The notes under the pieces: generated by a model | Databases searched by the model: none | What the model saw: the letters and a program-made list of their open reading frames with translations, nothing else | What the model was told of the DNA's origin: nothing | Source: Thamnaconus septentrionalis | Lineage: Eukaryota; Chordata; Actinopteri; Tetraodontiformes; Monacanthidae | Direction of reading: 5' to 3' | Length of the DNA: 64,000 bases | NCBI GenBank assembly: GCA_009823395.1 | Contig: CM020509.1 | Coordinates: 19,506,001-19,570,000 of the forward strand | Shown here: positions 25,085-37,181 of the stretch, piece after piece | How the letters are laid out: each line of letters starts with the position of its first letter | Position numbering within the stretch: the first letter of the stretch is position 1 | Program-made: the position numbers and the translations under genes

Positions 25085-26616
25085 TATACGCACACACACG
25101 TGGGTTGTATCGGTATGTCTAGAAATACCCTTGACGCCGCCTGAGACTCGATTCCCGGTCAGAAAGAAAGTGGCCGTAGATTGTTTTCACAGTTTGAGGC
25201 CAGAGGGAGAAGAAAGATCTATTCAAAGGGAAAAAAGAGGCAGGAGTCGTAAAAAAAGGCCCTTGTCTCTGTGTGTGTGTCTGTGTGTGTGTGTGTGTGA
25301 GACCCATGTCCTCCTGTATGTGCAGGTGGAATCTGAAAGCACATAATGGACGATAATAATAATGTTCACATTCCTCCAACAGCTTCAGGCCTGCTGACCC
25401 TCCCAATGCAGCATCACAAGACCGAGGCAACGCTGCCGTTTTCAATCAGCCATGTGGCACCGGAGCCACGGGCTTCCAGGAACATTACACACTATCTGAG
25501 TGCTGGCCGGCGCTGCTGCACCGCGCCTACGAACAGGGCAGATGAAAGTAATTATCTGTGAGCCGTGGCCTCCTCCGCTCCGCTCCGTTCTGCTCTGTTC
25601 TGCTCTCCTTCCTCCGATCAGATGCTTTAATGAGGAGGGTTTTTCTGGAGCAGCGTCCAGAGCCGGTGGTCCTTTAACTGGCAGCAGGAGGTGGAGACCT
25701 TGTAAAAGTGCTTTTAACTCCACATCACTTTCTCCGTTGCCTTCAGAGCTTGTTTACAGCACTCTGGCTCGGAGCGGCGGAAATGCCGAGTTAATAAAGA
25801 GTTGGCTGGACTGTAAAAAGAAAGAAAGAAAAAGGAAGTGGAGGGTCTGTTCTGTCTGGTTGATTCAAGTCCAGTTCCAGGTACAGACTGTCAGGAGATC
25901 ATGTCATCAGTCGCTTCATCTCCATCTTCAGTTTTAATTTTCTGATGTTGTAAAAAGTGTTTCTTAAAGTTTCCAAATTGTTCTGAAAAGTCATATTGTA
26001 CTGAAACATCTTCAGCCTGTCGGCGAACTCCTCGGATGTGAGAACAACTTTTACTTTTACTCTATCTTTACTATATTTACTTTTCCAGAAAATGTTTCTT
26101 GAAACACACAGTTCTGGTAACTGACCTTTTGTGAACTTCCAAAGGGAACTGGTTTATCCCTAACACCCTGCATGATAGCTAAGGGACCTGATTGGGGGAT
26201 CTGTAAACATTACATGCATTACATGGGACCTTAACAATGGCAGACAGATTTTGAAAAATATTGCGATCAAACAATATCAACCCTCCTCCCCTGTGATACA
26301 ATGTCACAACGTGGGAGATCCGCTGGCTCACTAAGTGGCATTAGTAGCATTTAGCGGACTGTTTAGTTGTCACCACTCGGTGGTACTTGACAAACAGCAG
26401 CTTGCTAATGTAGTCTAATCTCACCAGTCTCACATCACATTTACATTTTTTTGATTTCGCTGAATTTCACGACTGATTATGAGAAAGAAAACTTCAGAAA
26501 ACACTGTCTTTAGCCCTCTGTTTACAGCCTCCTGCAAACAAAACAAGCGTCTTACTAAAAGTGATGATCATCCCAGATGAATGGAAGAGGCTGTAAAAAA
26601 AGAACAACAACAAGGT

Positions 26617-26633
26617 GACCACTAGGTGGCGTC
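26617..26633 (+). promoter_or_regulatory. CTCF-like motif in intron 6
   Basis: GACCACTAGGTGGCGTC contains the exact core CCACTAGGTGGC. Confidence 0.5.
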
Positions 26634-28586
26634 AAAGTGCAGAACAATAATCGTCAGGCTGCAGCATCGGCCTTACGAACGCACTCCGGCTGTAAATTCC
26701 TTTTAAAGTCTCAATTTCCTTATTTGATTAATAAAAAATCTAACAAACTGCAGATTCATCCCAAAGTTGATGAATTCCCACAAAAAAAAGTGAAAAACGC
26801 TGCGCTCAAACTGAGCCGCAGTCCTAGCTAAATAGTTTAACGGTGCGTCACGCTTTGATCAGCTCTTGCATATAGCAATAGCTGATGGTGTTGAGAATTG
26901 CCTTGATCACATTTCTGCACAATAGACCTTTATCAGTCAGAAACATTAGTTTTATCGCATGAAAAAAAAAAAAGACCCCATGCAGGGTGGTGGGGTCGAG
27001 GGCTGGGGCGTGGGGGGGAGCGGGGGGGGGATGCACTGCAGCCGGCCCTCCTGTCAGAAGTTAATCCAGCTGACTGATGTGGAGAAGTGACAGGAAGTTG
27101 CTGGACTTCAGAGGCAGAAACGAGAAACGCTAACGGTCATCAGATCCGGGATTTTAAAAAAGCAGCCGAGCGCGTCGCAGCTCTGAATTAAGATCAGATG
27201 TGGAGATGTGAACAGGACCACCGGGACCTGCTGGTGATCTGGATGCCTCGGGATCAGCCTGCACCACCACCACCTCAGCGCCGCCGTGCTGTACTGTCAC
27301 ACGGTGGGTTTGAAAGAGACGCTGGTGGACGTCGACGTGACGAGCTCCCTCGTTTCTCCAGCGAGCATTTTTGATTTTATTTCATTTTTTTCTGAGGTGG
27401 AATCTCATCAAAAAGCCATCACAACGTCTGCTGGTAAACAGTTTGCTGGTAAACAGTTTGCTGGCGCTCGGTTGGTTGCTTACTAATGTTTGTCCTGTCT
27501 GGCTGCAACAACAACCACAACAACAAAAAGATTTGAATCGGATTACAACATTGTTTTGTTTTTTCATTTCAACATGTCGAGAAAAAGAACTCACTTCAGA
27601 AACACACAAAAACACTTCAGTTTTCAGCAAAAATGAGGGGCTTTTGTTGCCAATGACATCCGTTCAGCTGTGTACCTCCCAGTAATGGAGGCGGTTGGAT
27701 CATCTGTCAAAACAAGAGCTGTGGATCTGACCTCCTCTTGTTTTTTGAAAAAAGAGAACCACTCTGGCACTATTTTGACTGCAGAGTCATTTTCATGGTG
27801 GGGATGTTTGCACACAGAGGAGGGAGGCAGTGGCCGACGTTATATAAAATAGCTACTGACATGTTTTTTAGAGGGAGGGAGGGGGCGGGGCAGGTTTAAA
27901 GCTTCCTGAGTCAGATTTAATTGGATGAATTAATTGTCGGGAGGATCGTGTAGCAGGTAAGAAAACACATTTCTGCGGTGCCGTGCTTTTCTCATGAGGT
28001 CACGCTTGGCTGGGAAGGAAAAAAAAGGCCATTTTGAAAAATCGCACCGCCTGGTTCCACGGCCGACTGTATTTTCCTGAGGGTCTGTGCCTGGTTCCCT
28101 GCCAGGTTCCTGGATCTCCCAGAGTGTTTAAACTGGGGAGGAGGACGGTAATCCGCTGTGACAAGCTCACAGATCACAGACAAAGTAAAAAAGCATTCAG
28201 GTAGGTGGCTGTGTGTTTGGGTGGCTGTGTGTTTGGGTGGGTGGGTGCTAAGTGGTCAAGCTGCAGCCTGATGTGTTGACAGCGACAAGTTCAAGCACCA
28301 GGAAACAGGAAGTGGAGGCAGATCTGCGGGCTGATAGCTCCGCCCACGGAGGCCAAGCCTGTTCACAAGAGAGTCTCCCGGCCAGGCGCTCGACCTTGAT
28401 GACAACCAAGGTCGTCACCATGGGCTCCGCTTACATCACAACATTATTGACTTGGAACTTGTGAAACTTTTTAAAGTGGAGTTTTTTCGATAAACTTCCT
28501 CGGAACGGAATATTTGATTTGGCTCGTCCGGCGCCGACCTTCGCAGGAACCACTGCGACCTCCAGAGAGTCGCCGGCTCAGCTCAC

Positions 28587-28692
28587 CTGGTTGATGTGTT
28601 TGAGTTTGTCGATGATCTGGCTGATGACCGGCTCGGGGGGTTTGTTGCTCCGGGACTCGGTGCCCGGGTGGGACTTCTTCAGGCCGGGAAAC
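28587..28692 (-). CDS. gpc3: glypican-3 exon 6
   Basis: This 106-base exon has a CCCGCCAG acceptor and a CAACCAG/GTGAGC donor. The leading G completes an Arg codon split with exon 5, and it ends in phase 0. It encodes FPGLKKSHPGTESRSNKPPE followed by PVISQIIDKLKHINQ. The second half is one of the best conserved stretches of the GPC3/GPC5 subfamily (human GPC3 has PVVSQIIDKLKHINQ). The first half is divergent and somewhat shorter than in human. The segment lies between the disulfide-bonded core and the glycosaminoglycan attachment region. Confidence 0.92.
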
Positions 28693-28828
28693 CTGGCGGG
28701 AGAGGAGGGGAGAGATACCGACAGTGATTTTAACAGGGTCAACGCTGCAAGCAAGGTCTTCACTACCATCTAGTGTTGAAAAAGGAAACTACAGCTTCTT
28801 TAGGCTTTAACCCTTTGCATGGCATATT

Positions 28829-28829
28829 A

Positions 28830-28878
<49 letters not shown>
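28829..28878 (+). repeat. (TAA)n trinucleotide tract
   Basis: Sixteen perfect units, about 140 bases before exon 6 on the gene's strand. Confidence 0.95.
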
Positions 28879-28879
<1 letters not shown>

Positions 28880-29984
28880 GCAAAAAGAAAAAGAAAGAAA
28901 AGAATAAAAAAGTAAGTTTATTTAGCGTATTTTTAAAAGTAAGTCATGAAAGGTTCTCTTCTTATATCCCGTATTGAAATTATGTCATGTTATGATATCC
29001 AGTTGTTTCACTGAGTGACATATAAATGGGTCACTTTCGTGAACGGAAAGGGAACTTGTTGCTGCATCTTCACTAAAAGAGAATGAAACAACTAAAAGCT
29101 TGACAAAATAACTATGATCACTCAAATGGTTTATCTTTTGGGAAATCATCAACCAACAGACGACTTTATCGTTAATCACATTCAGACGGAGGCGGTGAGT
29201 TCAAGTCAGAGGGTCACGAGACGGAAAAAAGAGGCCCAAAGGACGTTAATTGCACTCAAACAAGCAGCTTTTCTCAAGTCCAGTTGTTTTTTTCAAGCAC
29301 TTTGTTTTGAGCGGCGACAGAGGGAAACTGGGAGCTCAGTGTAACAGGCAGGTGCTCACATGTCCACCAGGGTTGTGGAGGAACCATTTCTCTCCTGTCT
29401 CTCGGACAGGAGGAGGAGCCACCAGCCAGTCCCAAACTTTCCTGCAGGTGTTTCTCTTTTCTTCCCCCTCCTATTCCGACTGTTCAGTGCAGAGAATTAA
29501 CCCCTTCCCGCCACAGCGACAGGAAAGAAACGTTTTCTACAAACAGGACTGAAACCTTCAATCAAGCTAAGCATTAAAAAAAAATTAAAAAAAATAAAAA
29601 AGGTCCTAGACGGAAAAAGTGTATTTTAAGCCATGATGTTTGAGTGTTTCCTAGTTGTGAGGTCCAAACCAGTCAACAGAGTAACCACAGTGGTGAACCA
29701 CAGTGATGCAAAAAGTTTCATTCCTCCAGTCTGATGTGTCAGCGCCGGGGTTCGCATCTGGTTGCCTTCAGGGACTTGATGAGGGTCAGGAAACGACGTG
29801 TTTTGGATTCAAATTCCCACTTTTTTCACCGCAAGCAAGCCAGCAAGGTCGGAGAGACTTCCCATGTCGCGCATTTCACAACACTGAGCTGAACTAAATC
29901 TTTATTTTAATTATGCTTTTAATTCTTTATTTTACTGTCTATCCAACTTTTTTTTATGAACTGATTGCTGATGACTGATTATGT

Positions 29985-30023
29985 AGATGAGAAACTGAAT
30001 TTCCTTCGGGATAAATAAAGTAC

Positions 30024-30060
<37 letters not shown>

Positions 30061-30062
30061 CA
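29985..30062 (+). mobile_element. non-LTR retrotransposon 3' end with (TATC)n tail
   Basis: GAATTTCCTTCGGGATAAATAAAGTA followed by about eleven TATC units is the standard 3' terminus of a fish LINE or SINE family. Only the terminus is recognisable. Confidence 0.65.
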
Positions 30063-30648
30063 TCTCGTGTCACACTCTGATTTGTGGGAAACAATGAGGC
30101 TTCAGGGCTGTGAGGTCATGCTCCCTTGACCCCACACCCACACCCACTCCCACCCCCAAACCGTGCACCTGTTCTCTTGACATCCGCACCCACCCTCCCG
30201 TCATCGTCGTCGTCAGACTTTTCCTGAAGCTCAAATGACTTTCCCCCTGCTAGTTTTTTTCCTCCTCCTCAGCCATGATCTCACCCTCCCTCGGCAGCTA
30301 ATTATTACATTAATAATGGACAGAGACTTGCGATCCATTAAGAGGAGGAAATATGGGTCGATGAGGGATTGTTAGATCAGGCAGACCTGGAGGAGGGAGG
30401 GAGGGAGGAAGGGAGGGGGCGGGGGAGGAGGGGAGGAGCCCAGGCAGGTTGGTGTTTCACATCGTAGATAGCAGTCAGATAAAAATCCCTCGGTTTCTGT
30501 TTCTGCGGCTCCTTATCTGATGGCTTCTGTGTGTGATGTTCTGTGAGCAGCACCGATCAGATCGGTTCGGTTCCAGGAAATCCAGCTTCACATCACTCAC
30601 TCGCTCGTTTGCTCCAGGCCCAGACTGATGTTTCTCAACTGACAGATT

Positions 30649-30650
<2 letters not shown>

Positions 30651-30709
<59 letters not shown>

Positions 30710-30731
30710 TATATATATATATATATATATA
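30651..30731 (+). repeat. poly-A then (TA)n
   Basis: A run of about fifteen A followed by about 65 bases of TA, with one AAAA interruption. Confidence 0.95.
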
Positions 30732-31699
30732 AAACAACAAAGGGAGAGGAGGTGTGGAGCAATGGGGAGTTCAGGTGTCACAACATGATGGAGGTCTGGC
30801 GCTTTTCACACCACCTGCTCACACCTCCAGAGTGGCTCTTCTCCTCCAGTGTGGAGGTTCTTCCTCCGGAGGTGCGTCATGTCGAGCAAGAGAATCAGAT
30901 TTTTACATCGGCTGTAGATGATTGTGTTTGTAAGTAACAGCAGGGAGCCGACGAACAGAACCAGAGAGTTCGATCTGATCTGATCTCAGGTCAACGTACT
31001 TCCTTAAGCTAACGATAAAGTGGCTCCGGCCAAACCTCTGCTGGCCCGTCTGTCACCCCAAACAGCTGATTTCCACACTGGCACATCCAGAAATAACTGC
31101 AGATTTTCATTATAACTTCTCATATTGAATCAAATTGGCAGTAAAAGAAATAACAAAACCTTCCTGTTTTCCCCTTTAAATAGAGAGATATCAGCTAAAA
31201 CAAGAACACAGATAGATTCCTGTATGTGTTCCCAAGCAATAAGTTCTTGTCAAAGTTTAAAAAAAGAAAATAAAGAATCCCGATACGCAATAATAAAATG
31301 GTAACCTTTCCTTTCCCCCCATCAACTGAGGAATATTAAATTTTTTATTATGACCTTTAAATGCACTTTTATCTGGGCTCCTGCCATAACTGAAGCTCAG
31401 TAATAAAGTGATGCAAACAGGAAATTAGAGCAGGAGCCTGTTTTTTTTCATTTTCCAGCCCCAACAAATAATCTTTAGATGAACAGATTTGTGTTTTGCT
31501 CGGGCGACGTAGTGTCAGTGATTCATGGATTCAGGCCGGTTATAAAACTGCATGATAATAATGAAAAACAAAAAAAGGGCCGGCAACCACAGTCTTGTCA
31601 CATGGCTCCAAAATACAGCTTGACACATAGTTTCATACCAAGCCTGTCAATTCTATTTAACACCGGCAAAGTCACAACCAGCTGCACCTGCAGCCAACA

Positions 31700-31966
31700 G
31701 AGACTCCTCCACCTCCTCCTTCTCTCCCTCCTACTGCTCCTCTATCTCCTCCTCCTGCTCCTCCACCTTCTGCTGCTCCTCCATCGCCATCTCCTCCTCC
31801 TGCTCCTTCCCCTCCTCCTCCACCACCTTCTCTTCCTCCTCCTTCTCCTCCACTTCCTCCTGATCCTTCCCCTCCTCCTCCTCCACCTTCTCTTCCTCCT
31901 CCTGCTCCCACACCTCTTCCTCCTTCCCCTTCTCCTCCTTCGCTCCCTCCTCCACCTCCTCCTGGC
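31700..31966 (+). repeat. TCC-rich polypyrimidine tract, about 270 bases
   Basis: Nearly all C/T on the plus strand with scattered A and G, in CTCCTC and TCTTCC units. A long purine/pyrimidine strand bias of this kind can form triplex (H-DNA). Confidence 0.93.
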
Positions 31967-32221
31967 CTGTAGTCACTCACTCTCGCACTATTAATTTCAC
32001 ACGCCGCCCAGATTAAACGTTTCGACGGCTGATGCGCCACCTTATCTTTCATCTCTCATCAAGCAGCCGCCCAGTCTTTCACTGCCGTTTGCTCCAAAAA
32101 GGAGGTTGTGGAAATGTAACGTTGCTGCTCCGGAGCCGACACACATCCACATCTGCCTGCGCAGTTCTTCAGGGAGAGACTCTTTGATGTGGTGAAAGAC
32201 GCTGTTGCCGCTGCTCCTCTT

Positions 32222-32263
32222 CCTTCACCTCCGCCTCCGCCTCCTCCTCCTCCTCCTCCTCCA
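32222..32263 (+). repeat. (CTC)n tract
   Basis: CCTCCG units passing into eight perfect CTC units. Confidence 0.85.
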
Positions 32264-33156
32264 GGTGGGAGGGTAAACACGACTGATAAAAAGTTGCACA
32301 ATTAGCTGCTGCTCCTCCAGTATCGCAGGCGTTCAGATCCCCTGGTGTGCTCGTTACGCCCTCGGAGCCGAGCCGAGTCAGTCTGGATGCGTCAGGCTGA
32401 GACAATATGAGGATGAATGGCGTGTTTTTGGCTGCGGAGGATCCTGTTAGGATGGATAATAGACGACGGCCCGGAACGAATCTGAGAGAGTCAACCAGCA
32501 GGCGCGTTGCCCTCCAGGATGACTCTTCCCCCCGGTGTTGGAGCGGCTCCGTCCTTTTTCTCCCTGGGTCATCATCCCCTCAGCACGCCCCCTCCCCCCA
32601 GCAGATCCCCCCTCCCTGCCAATGCCAGCATCATGTCTCCTCCTGAGCTGTCTGAGCTTCATCCATTTCTATTTCCGTAAAAAAAGAAAAATCCCTTTCA
32701 GCAGTTTGGGGGAAAAGAGCAGAATTTATCCTCAGCCCTGCTCAGGAGTGAAAGGTAATAAAAACATGAACCTGCAGCGCCTCCTCCTCCGTCTCCTCTG
32801 AAAAGACGTGTTGCTCAGCAGTGATTAAAGCCGGCAGAGGTAGAGGAAGGGGGAAAAAACACAGATATATCTACATCTATCTATCTATCTTGGCCAAATT
32901 GAAATCTCAGCCAGCTGTGTAGCGGCTCTCTGGCGCGATGGACGGAGGAAGTTATGATGTGGGTCGCCCCTCAGGACAGGTGTGAGGTGAAATATTGGGG
33001 GAAAAGCAAATGGGTTTCCTCGGGGTGCGCGGGGAGCCGCCGTACCAGCGATGGAAAGAGCAATTAACCGAGCGGGAAGAAGGTGACAGTGTGCTCGACA
33101 TTAATAACATCCCATAGAGCCAAAGTCAAGATTTACACACACACCAGGTGGGTGGG

Positions 33157-33157
33157 G

Positions 33158-33201
<44 letters not shown>
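33157..33201 (+). repeat. (TG)n microsatellite
   Basis: About twenty perfect units after a G-rich lead. Confidence 0.95.
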
Positions 33202-33202
<1 letters not shown>

Positions 33203-33366
33203 GCCTGATGCGAGGCTGATCAGCTCCGGGCGACGCTACCCTTCAAATCACCTCCAACCGTCTCACCGAGCTCCAGTTGCAGACTATTTGTGGCGCCGAT
33301 CGTTTGGAGGAACAATAAATCTGAGCAGCAGCAGCAGCAGCAGCGACTTCGGCGACGGCGATTTAC

Positions 33367-33492
33367 CTGTCGGTCATTTCCTGGCCGTTCCAGCAGAGGG
33401 AGTGGTTGGCGGCGGCGGGCTCGTGGCTGCACAGCGCCTCCCCCAGGCCACTGTAGAAGGTGCTGAAGCCCCTCAGGCTGGATATGAACTCC
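33367..33492 (-). CDS. gpc3: glypican-3 exon 5
   Basis: This 126-base exon has a CCTCCTCAG acceptor and a GACAG/GTAAAT donor. Its first base completes the Arg begun at the end of exon 4 (AG/G) and it again leaves two bases over. The product, EFISSLRGFSTFYSGLGEALC then SHEPAAANHSLCWNGQEMTD, aligns almost residue for residue with human GPC3 around ISFYSALPGYICSHS and LCWNGQE. Both cysteines (ALC and SLC) and an NHS sequon are present. It belongs to the membrane-proximal part of the core protein, after the furin site. The intron upstream (intron 4) is short at 1,310 bases. Confidence 0.92.
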
Positions 33493-33736
33493 CTGAGGAG
33501 GTCATCGAACAGGAGTGAAGAACACACAACAAACAACTGCAAATGGTTGAACTTGACAGAGAGGAGACAGCGTGTGTGTGTTTTAATAAGAAAGAAAGTC
33601 AGAGCCATCAATCAGAGCAGACGAGGCAGGGGGGAAATGAAAGGTCTCATGTTATTGGAAATTCACTTGAGAAATGTTGGTCCAGAGAAGGAAGCACGTT
33701 CCAGAAGGTGTGTGTGTGAAAACATTCCTCACATCA

Positions 33737-33755
33737 TCGCCCTCTGCTGGCCGCA
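33737..33755 (-). promoter_or_regulatory. CTCF-like motif in intron 4
   Basis: On the minus strand it reads TGCGGCCAGCAGAGGGCGA, fitting the CCASYAGRKGGC core exactly. It is about 245 bases upstream of exon 5. Confidence 0.55.
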
Positions 33756-34261
33756 GGGCAGCGATACCTCGTTGATATCTCTGTTAGCTCGGTGACAACA
33801 CGCCCAGCCGGAGGCTCTTTCTAACCTCTGACTGACTCATGACTTTTTTTTTTTTTTTTTTTGGTCTCCTCCTCCTTTAGCAGAAAAGTTGAAGAAAAAA
33901 ATCCCAGTGTTCTTATAGGAGGCTATAAACAGAGGGCTGTCTGACATTTTTTCCCCCTTCATAGGATTATTCACCTGAGGGTGTTGCATGGGGAAAGGAT
34001 GGGGGAAAATAATAATCATTAATAATAATAATAATGATGCAATTAAAAAGTTGCATGTGCAGAGCCCCCTAGAGGAAGGGGCTGGTAAAAGAGGCAGGAA
34101 TAAGAAGAGCTTTGATTCCTAATTGCCGCTGTGGTGCTGAGGCACCGCTGGGCTTCATTACACTTCAGCCTGTTAATGCAACAAGTGTGTGAGAAAATCA
34201 ATGGAGCGTAGACATAGTGAATGGGGAACCTTCACTTTCAGACAGCCCTATTTGTTGCTGC

Positions 34262-34754
34262 GCTGAAGTAGATTTTTCTGGTATCTGTATAATGTGATGA
34301 CTTTTTATTTGTATCCCCTACATTTGTATATCAATAAATATAAATATATGTACTTTCTACTCCATTGGAAAAACCTTGAAAATATATGCTTGTTACTTTC
34401 GTGTTTAAAAGATACAAATTCTGTTAAAAGTAATCCATTCACCTGTTATTACTTATTCTTACTTGAAGTGGAGCTATTTGTAACTCTACTGTGTAGTGTG
34501 TATTTCAATATAAAACCTTTTTATTATTTATAAATTATGATTATTTTAAATTACCTCAGTTAACCAACCAGTGTATTGTTTATTATTGTGTTGTTTTAAT
34601 TGCAGTTTTTTGAATTTTTTTTACTTCAATATATTTCAGAACCTGTGTTTTTTGTTTTTTTTTAATTGAGTAAAGTATAGTTTTTACATTTTTACACCAG
34701 TATTTGTAATTTTACTCAAGTCCTCAATGTGAATACTGTTGGTCGCCACCTCCG
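34262..34754. mobile_element. AGTAAAAGTAC-family MITE, copy 3
   Basis: It runs from about GCTGAAGTAGATTTTTCTGG to GTGAATACTGTTGGTCGCCACCTCCG. Internal matches to copy 2 include GATACAAATTCTGTTAAAAG and GGAGCTATTTGTA. Its right end lies 48 bases from the exon 4 splice donor, inside the short intron 4. Confidence 0.75.
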
Positions 34755-34802
34755 GCCGTGTCCTGCTCAGATGTTGGATCACACGGTTCCTGATGGGCTC
34801 AC

Positions 34803-34978
34803 CTGCGGAGGCCGGCCAGAGTCTCATCCTGGTCAGGGGCCGGGGCCGTGGCCACGGCCGCGGGCTGATGGGTGCGAGCCGCCGCCTGGCCACCGGGGGG
34901 CGGCGGAGGAGGAGGAGGGTGAGGCGAAGAGACGGAGCGCGAGGCTCGCTGGGGAGCGTTTCCACACATCCCGCCCAC
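34803..34978 (-). CDS. gpc3: glypican-3 exon 4 (furin-site linker)
   Basis: The exon runs from a TCTGCAG acceptor to a CGCAG/GTGAGC donor: phase 0 in, two bases (AG) carried out. It encodes VGGMCGNAPQRASRS, then a low-complexity Pro/Ala stretch, then DQDETLAGLR. This aligns with the human segment where the LCAHS cysteine is followed by the RQYR furin site and then HEETLSSRRR. The cysteine (residue 5) and an R-x-x-R motif (RASR, residues 11-14) are kept, so convertase cleavage into two disulfide-linked subunits is plausible. The linker between the two conserved ends is unlike the human sequence: eight consecutive prolines, then an Ala/Thr/Pro-rich run. The conserved flanks and matching phases make this a real exon despite the divergence. 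Confidence 0.87.
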
Positions 34979-35063
34979 CTGCAGAGGACGGAGGAGGAGA
35001 TGGCAATGAGACGGAGTGAGTGGATCCCCTTCCAGCACCCCCCCGCCACCCCACTGGTTTCGG

Positions 35064-35082
35064 AGCGCCCCCCGCTGGCCTG
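35064..35082 (-). promoter_or_regulatory. CTCF-like motif in intron 3 near exon 4
   Basis: On the minus strand it reads CAGGCCAGCGGGGGGCGCT, with one mismatch in the core. It is about 85 bases upstream of the exon 4 acceptor. Confidence 0.45.
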
Positions 35083-35590
35083 TTTATCCAGACCGCTGAC
35101 ACCGCAGAGCATAAGAGGCTGTCGGGAGCCAAAGTGGCGACCTGACTCAGCTGAGCCGCAAATTGTCATCCAGCAAGGATTTGTTTATTTTGGGGAGGGA
35201 TGAAAGGTGTGGGGGTGTGTGTGTGTGTGTGGGGGGGATCTGAGGGGATTTGCATCACAAATTAGTCATTGTATCCTCTGCCAGCCGCTTCCTGCCTTGT
35301 TGCAATTTGTACTCATCGCACTGCAAAACCCCCCAAAAAAAAAAAAAAACCTCCAGCGTGAAAATAAGGCCTCTCGTTTGCGTCTCTCTTTCCCCGACTA
35401 AAGGCCCCATTGTGTTTCCACATGGGGCGACATAACTACAATAAATAAGAAGTCTCTTGCAGATAATCGGTTTCCAGGTGCAATAAAAATGCAAATGGCT
35501 GTTAATGTTGTGCTTGTGGTTTAATGATTTGCCCGCGGTTTAATTTCCCCTGAGGATCCCGACCACGGCCACGGCCACGGCCGAGGTTCA

Positions 35591-35631
35591 GCTCCTCCTC
35601 CTCCTCCTCCTCCTCCTCCTCCTCCTCCTCT
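35591..35631 (+). repeat. (CTC)n tract
   Basis: About thirteen perfect units. Confidence 0.95.
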
Positions 35632-35763
35632 TTCCACCAGTCTCATGGTAACAGCAGCTAATTGTTGCTAATAGCAGCTCCTCTTGACAAGGATTGGAAC
35701 TGGGAGGCAATATTGATGTTCGGTAGATGGAGAAGCACAGGGGACGGGGCGTCTTCATTTGGT

Positions 35764-35764
<1 letters not shown>

Positions 35765-35811
<47 letters not shown>
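35765..35811 (+). repeat. (CA)n microsatellite
   Basis: About twenty-three perfect units. Confidence 0.96.
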
Positions 35812-35813
<2 letters not shown>

Positions 35814-36065
35814 CACCGTGTGCAAAAAGACAACAAATGACACAAATCATTTCACGCAGTTCAACTCTCTTGGACACGAACGTAGCGAAGCCGCGCGCTG
35901 TGATACGATCTGTACACGTGCGCATTATGTGAACATGAGTGTGTGCAGCATATTCAGTGTGAGCTGACGCCGACTTCTTCAGAGATGCTGATCAGCTGTA
36001 AGTCAGAGGCCCAGTGGGGTTAATCAATCCACCCCGATATCCAAGGATGCAGCGATACAGCTGTG

Positions 36066-36109
36066 CAGACAGACAGACAGACAGACACACACACACTCAC
36101 ACACACACC
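36066..36109 (+). repeat. (CAGA)n followed by (CA)n
   Basis: Five CAGA units passing into an interrupted CA run. Confidence 0.9.
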
Positions 36110-36427
36110 TATCACCCCTCCTCCCCACTTTGTCCCTCTGATGTAATTCTCTTGTTCCGCTGCTCCTCCAGCCCCTCCAGCGCCCCCACAGGCCATGATT
36201 AATGTGCGCTCCTGGATGGCCGTAGGGGAGGGCCGGTGGCAGCCAGGCGGGAAACACTGACTCAGCGGGCCCTCCTTCTACTCCTCTTCCCCCACCTCCT
36301 CTTCCTCTCCCACCTCCTCTTCCTTCCCCTCCACTTCCTCCTCCCCACAACACGTGCACGCTCCCTCCCGCCGATTGTTCCTGGATTCTTCCAGCGAAGG
36401 TCTCATTAGTGGAGTATTAATTGGTGG

Positions 36428-37020
36428 GGGGCAAAGCTCAATACCAAGTAAAAAGTATTGTCGATTCCGAAACCGATGCTTTGTACTTGAAACGTCATCA
36501 TCATAGAATATTTGGGGGGATTTTGGCCTTTAGTTACGGTAATTGATTATGATCACGGTTAAACACCAAACAAAGATTTCAGGAAAATAAACATGTTTTC
36601 TTTTGCTATTAACTAACTACAATACAAAACTGTTTTCCAGTACAACATAGTAAGATAATTCCATTTTAACTATACACAATTATTTAAGAAAAAAAGTGCA
36701 AAAAATAACAACAATAGTAACAATATGACAAAAAAAACATGAAACTTAAAATGTCAAGGACACTACAAATACGACCTTCCATTGAACGTAGATATTCACG
36801 ACTGGCAGAGGGTGTGTATGTGTTGGGGAGTGGGGGCTGTTGGGTGGGGGAGGGGCTACGCTCTTTACGAAAACAGACAGGAAGTCGGAGTCATTCGCCT
36901 TTCACGTCTAGAAGAGAGACTGCAACGAAACTATCGGCATCATCACGCAAGTGTCGATCCGATACAGATCACCTCGGTATCGACACTATCGGTATTTAGA
37001 TCAATACGTCCAGCCCGAGT
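36428..37020. mobile_element. decayed element with cgataccg-type ends
   Basis: The left arm has GGGGGCAAAGCTCAATACCA and GTCGATTCCGAAACCGATGC. The right arm has CGGTATCGACACTATCGGTA and AATACGTCCAGCCC, read as the opposite end of a hAT-like repeat. The interior is AT-rich on the left and has a G-rich stretch near 36815-36860. No transposase is visible. Confidence 0.5.
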
Positions 37021-37134
37021 ATTAACATCAGCAAGTCGTGACCTGAACGTCAGCAGGAGGCAAGAACTGGGAAGCATCGGCCCAGTGCTCCCAGTGTCAC
37101 TGACACAGAGCCGCTGACAGTGGAGTAATAAGAT

Positions 37135-37135
<1 letters not shown>

Positions 37136-37180
<45 letters not shown>
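37136..37180 (+). repeat. (CA)n microsatellite
   Basis: About twenty-two perfect units. Confidence 0.96.

Positions 37181-37181
<1 letters not shown>

Larger units (their letters stand above)
28693..33366 (-). other. gpc3: gpc3 intron 5 (4.7 kb)
   Basis: This noncoding segment contains a (TAA)n at 28829-28878, a non-LTR retrotransposon 3' end with a (TATC)n tail near 29985-30062, a (TA)n block at 30665-30731, a 270-base TCC-rich tract at 31700-31966 and a (TG)n at 33157-33201. No additional exon is supported. Confidence 0.8.
33493..34802 (-). other. gpc3: gpc3 intron 4 (1.3 kb)
   Basis: This short intron is bounded by exons 4 and 5. About 490 bases (34262-34754) belong to a dispersed AGTAAAAGTAC-type repeat. 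It also has a poly-T run near 33844-33862 and a CTCF-like motif at 33737-33755. Confidence 0.85.

Noticed and set aside
31479..32052. Leu-rich plus-strand and Gly/Glu-rich minus-strand frames
   Set aside because: They are translation of the TCC-rich tract; no signal peptide or domain is seen outside it.
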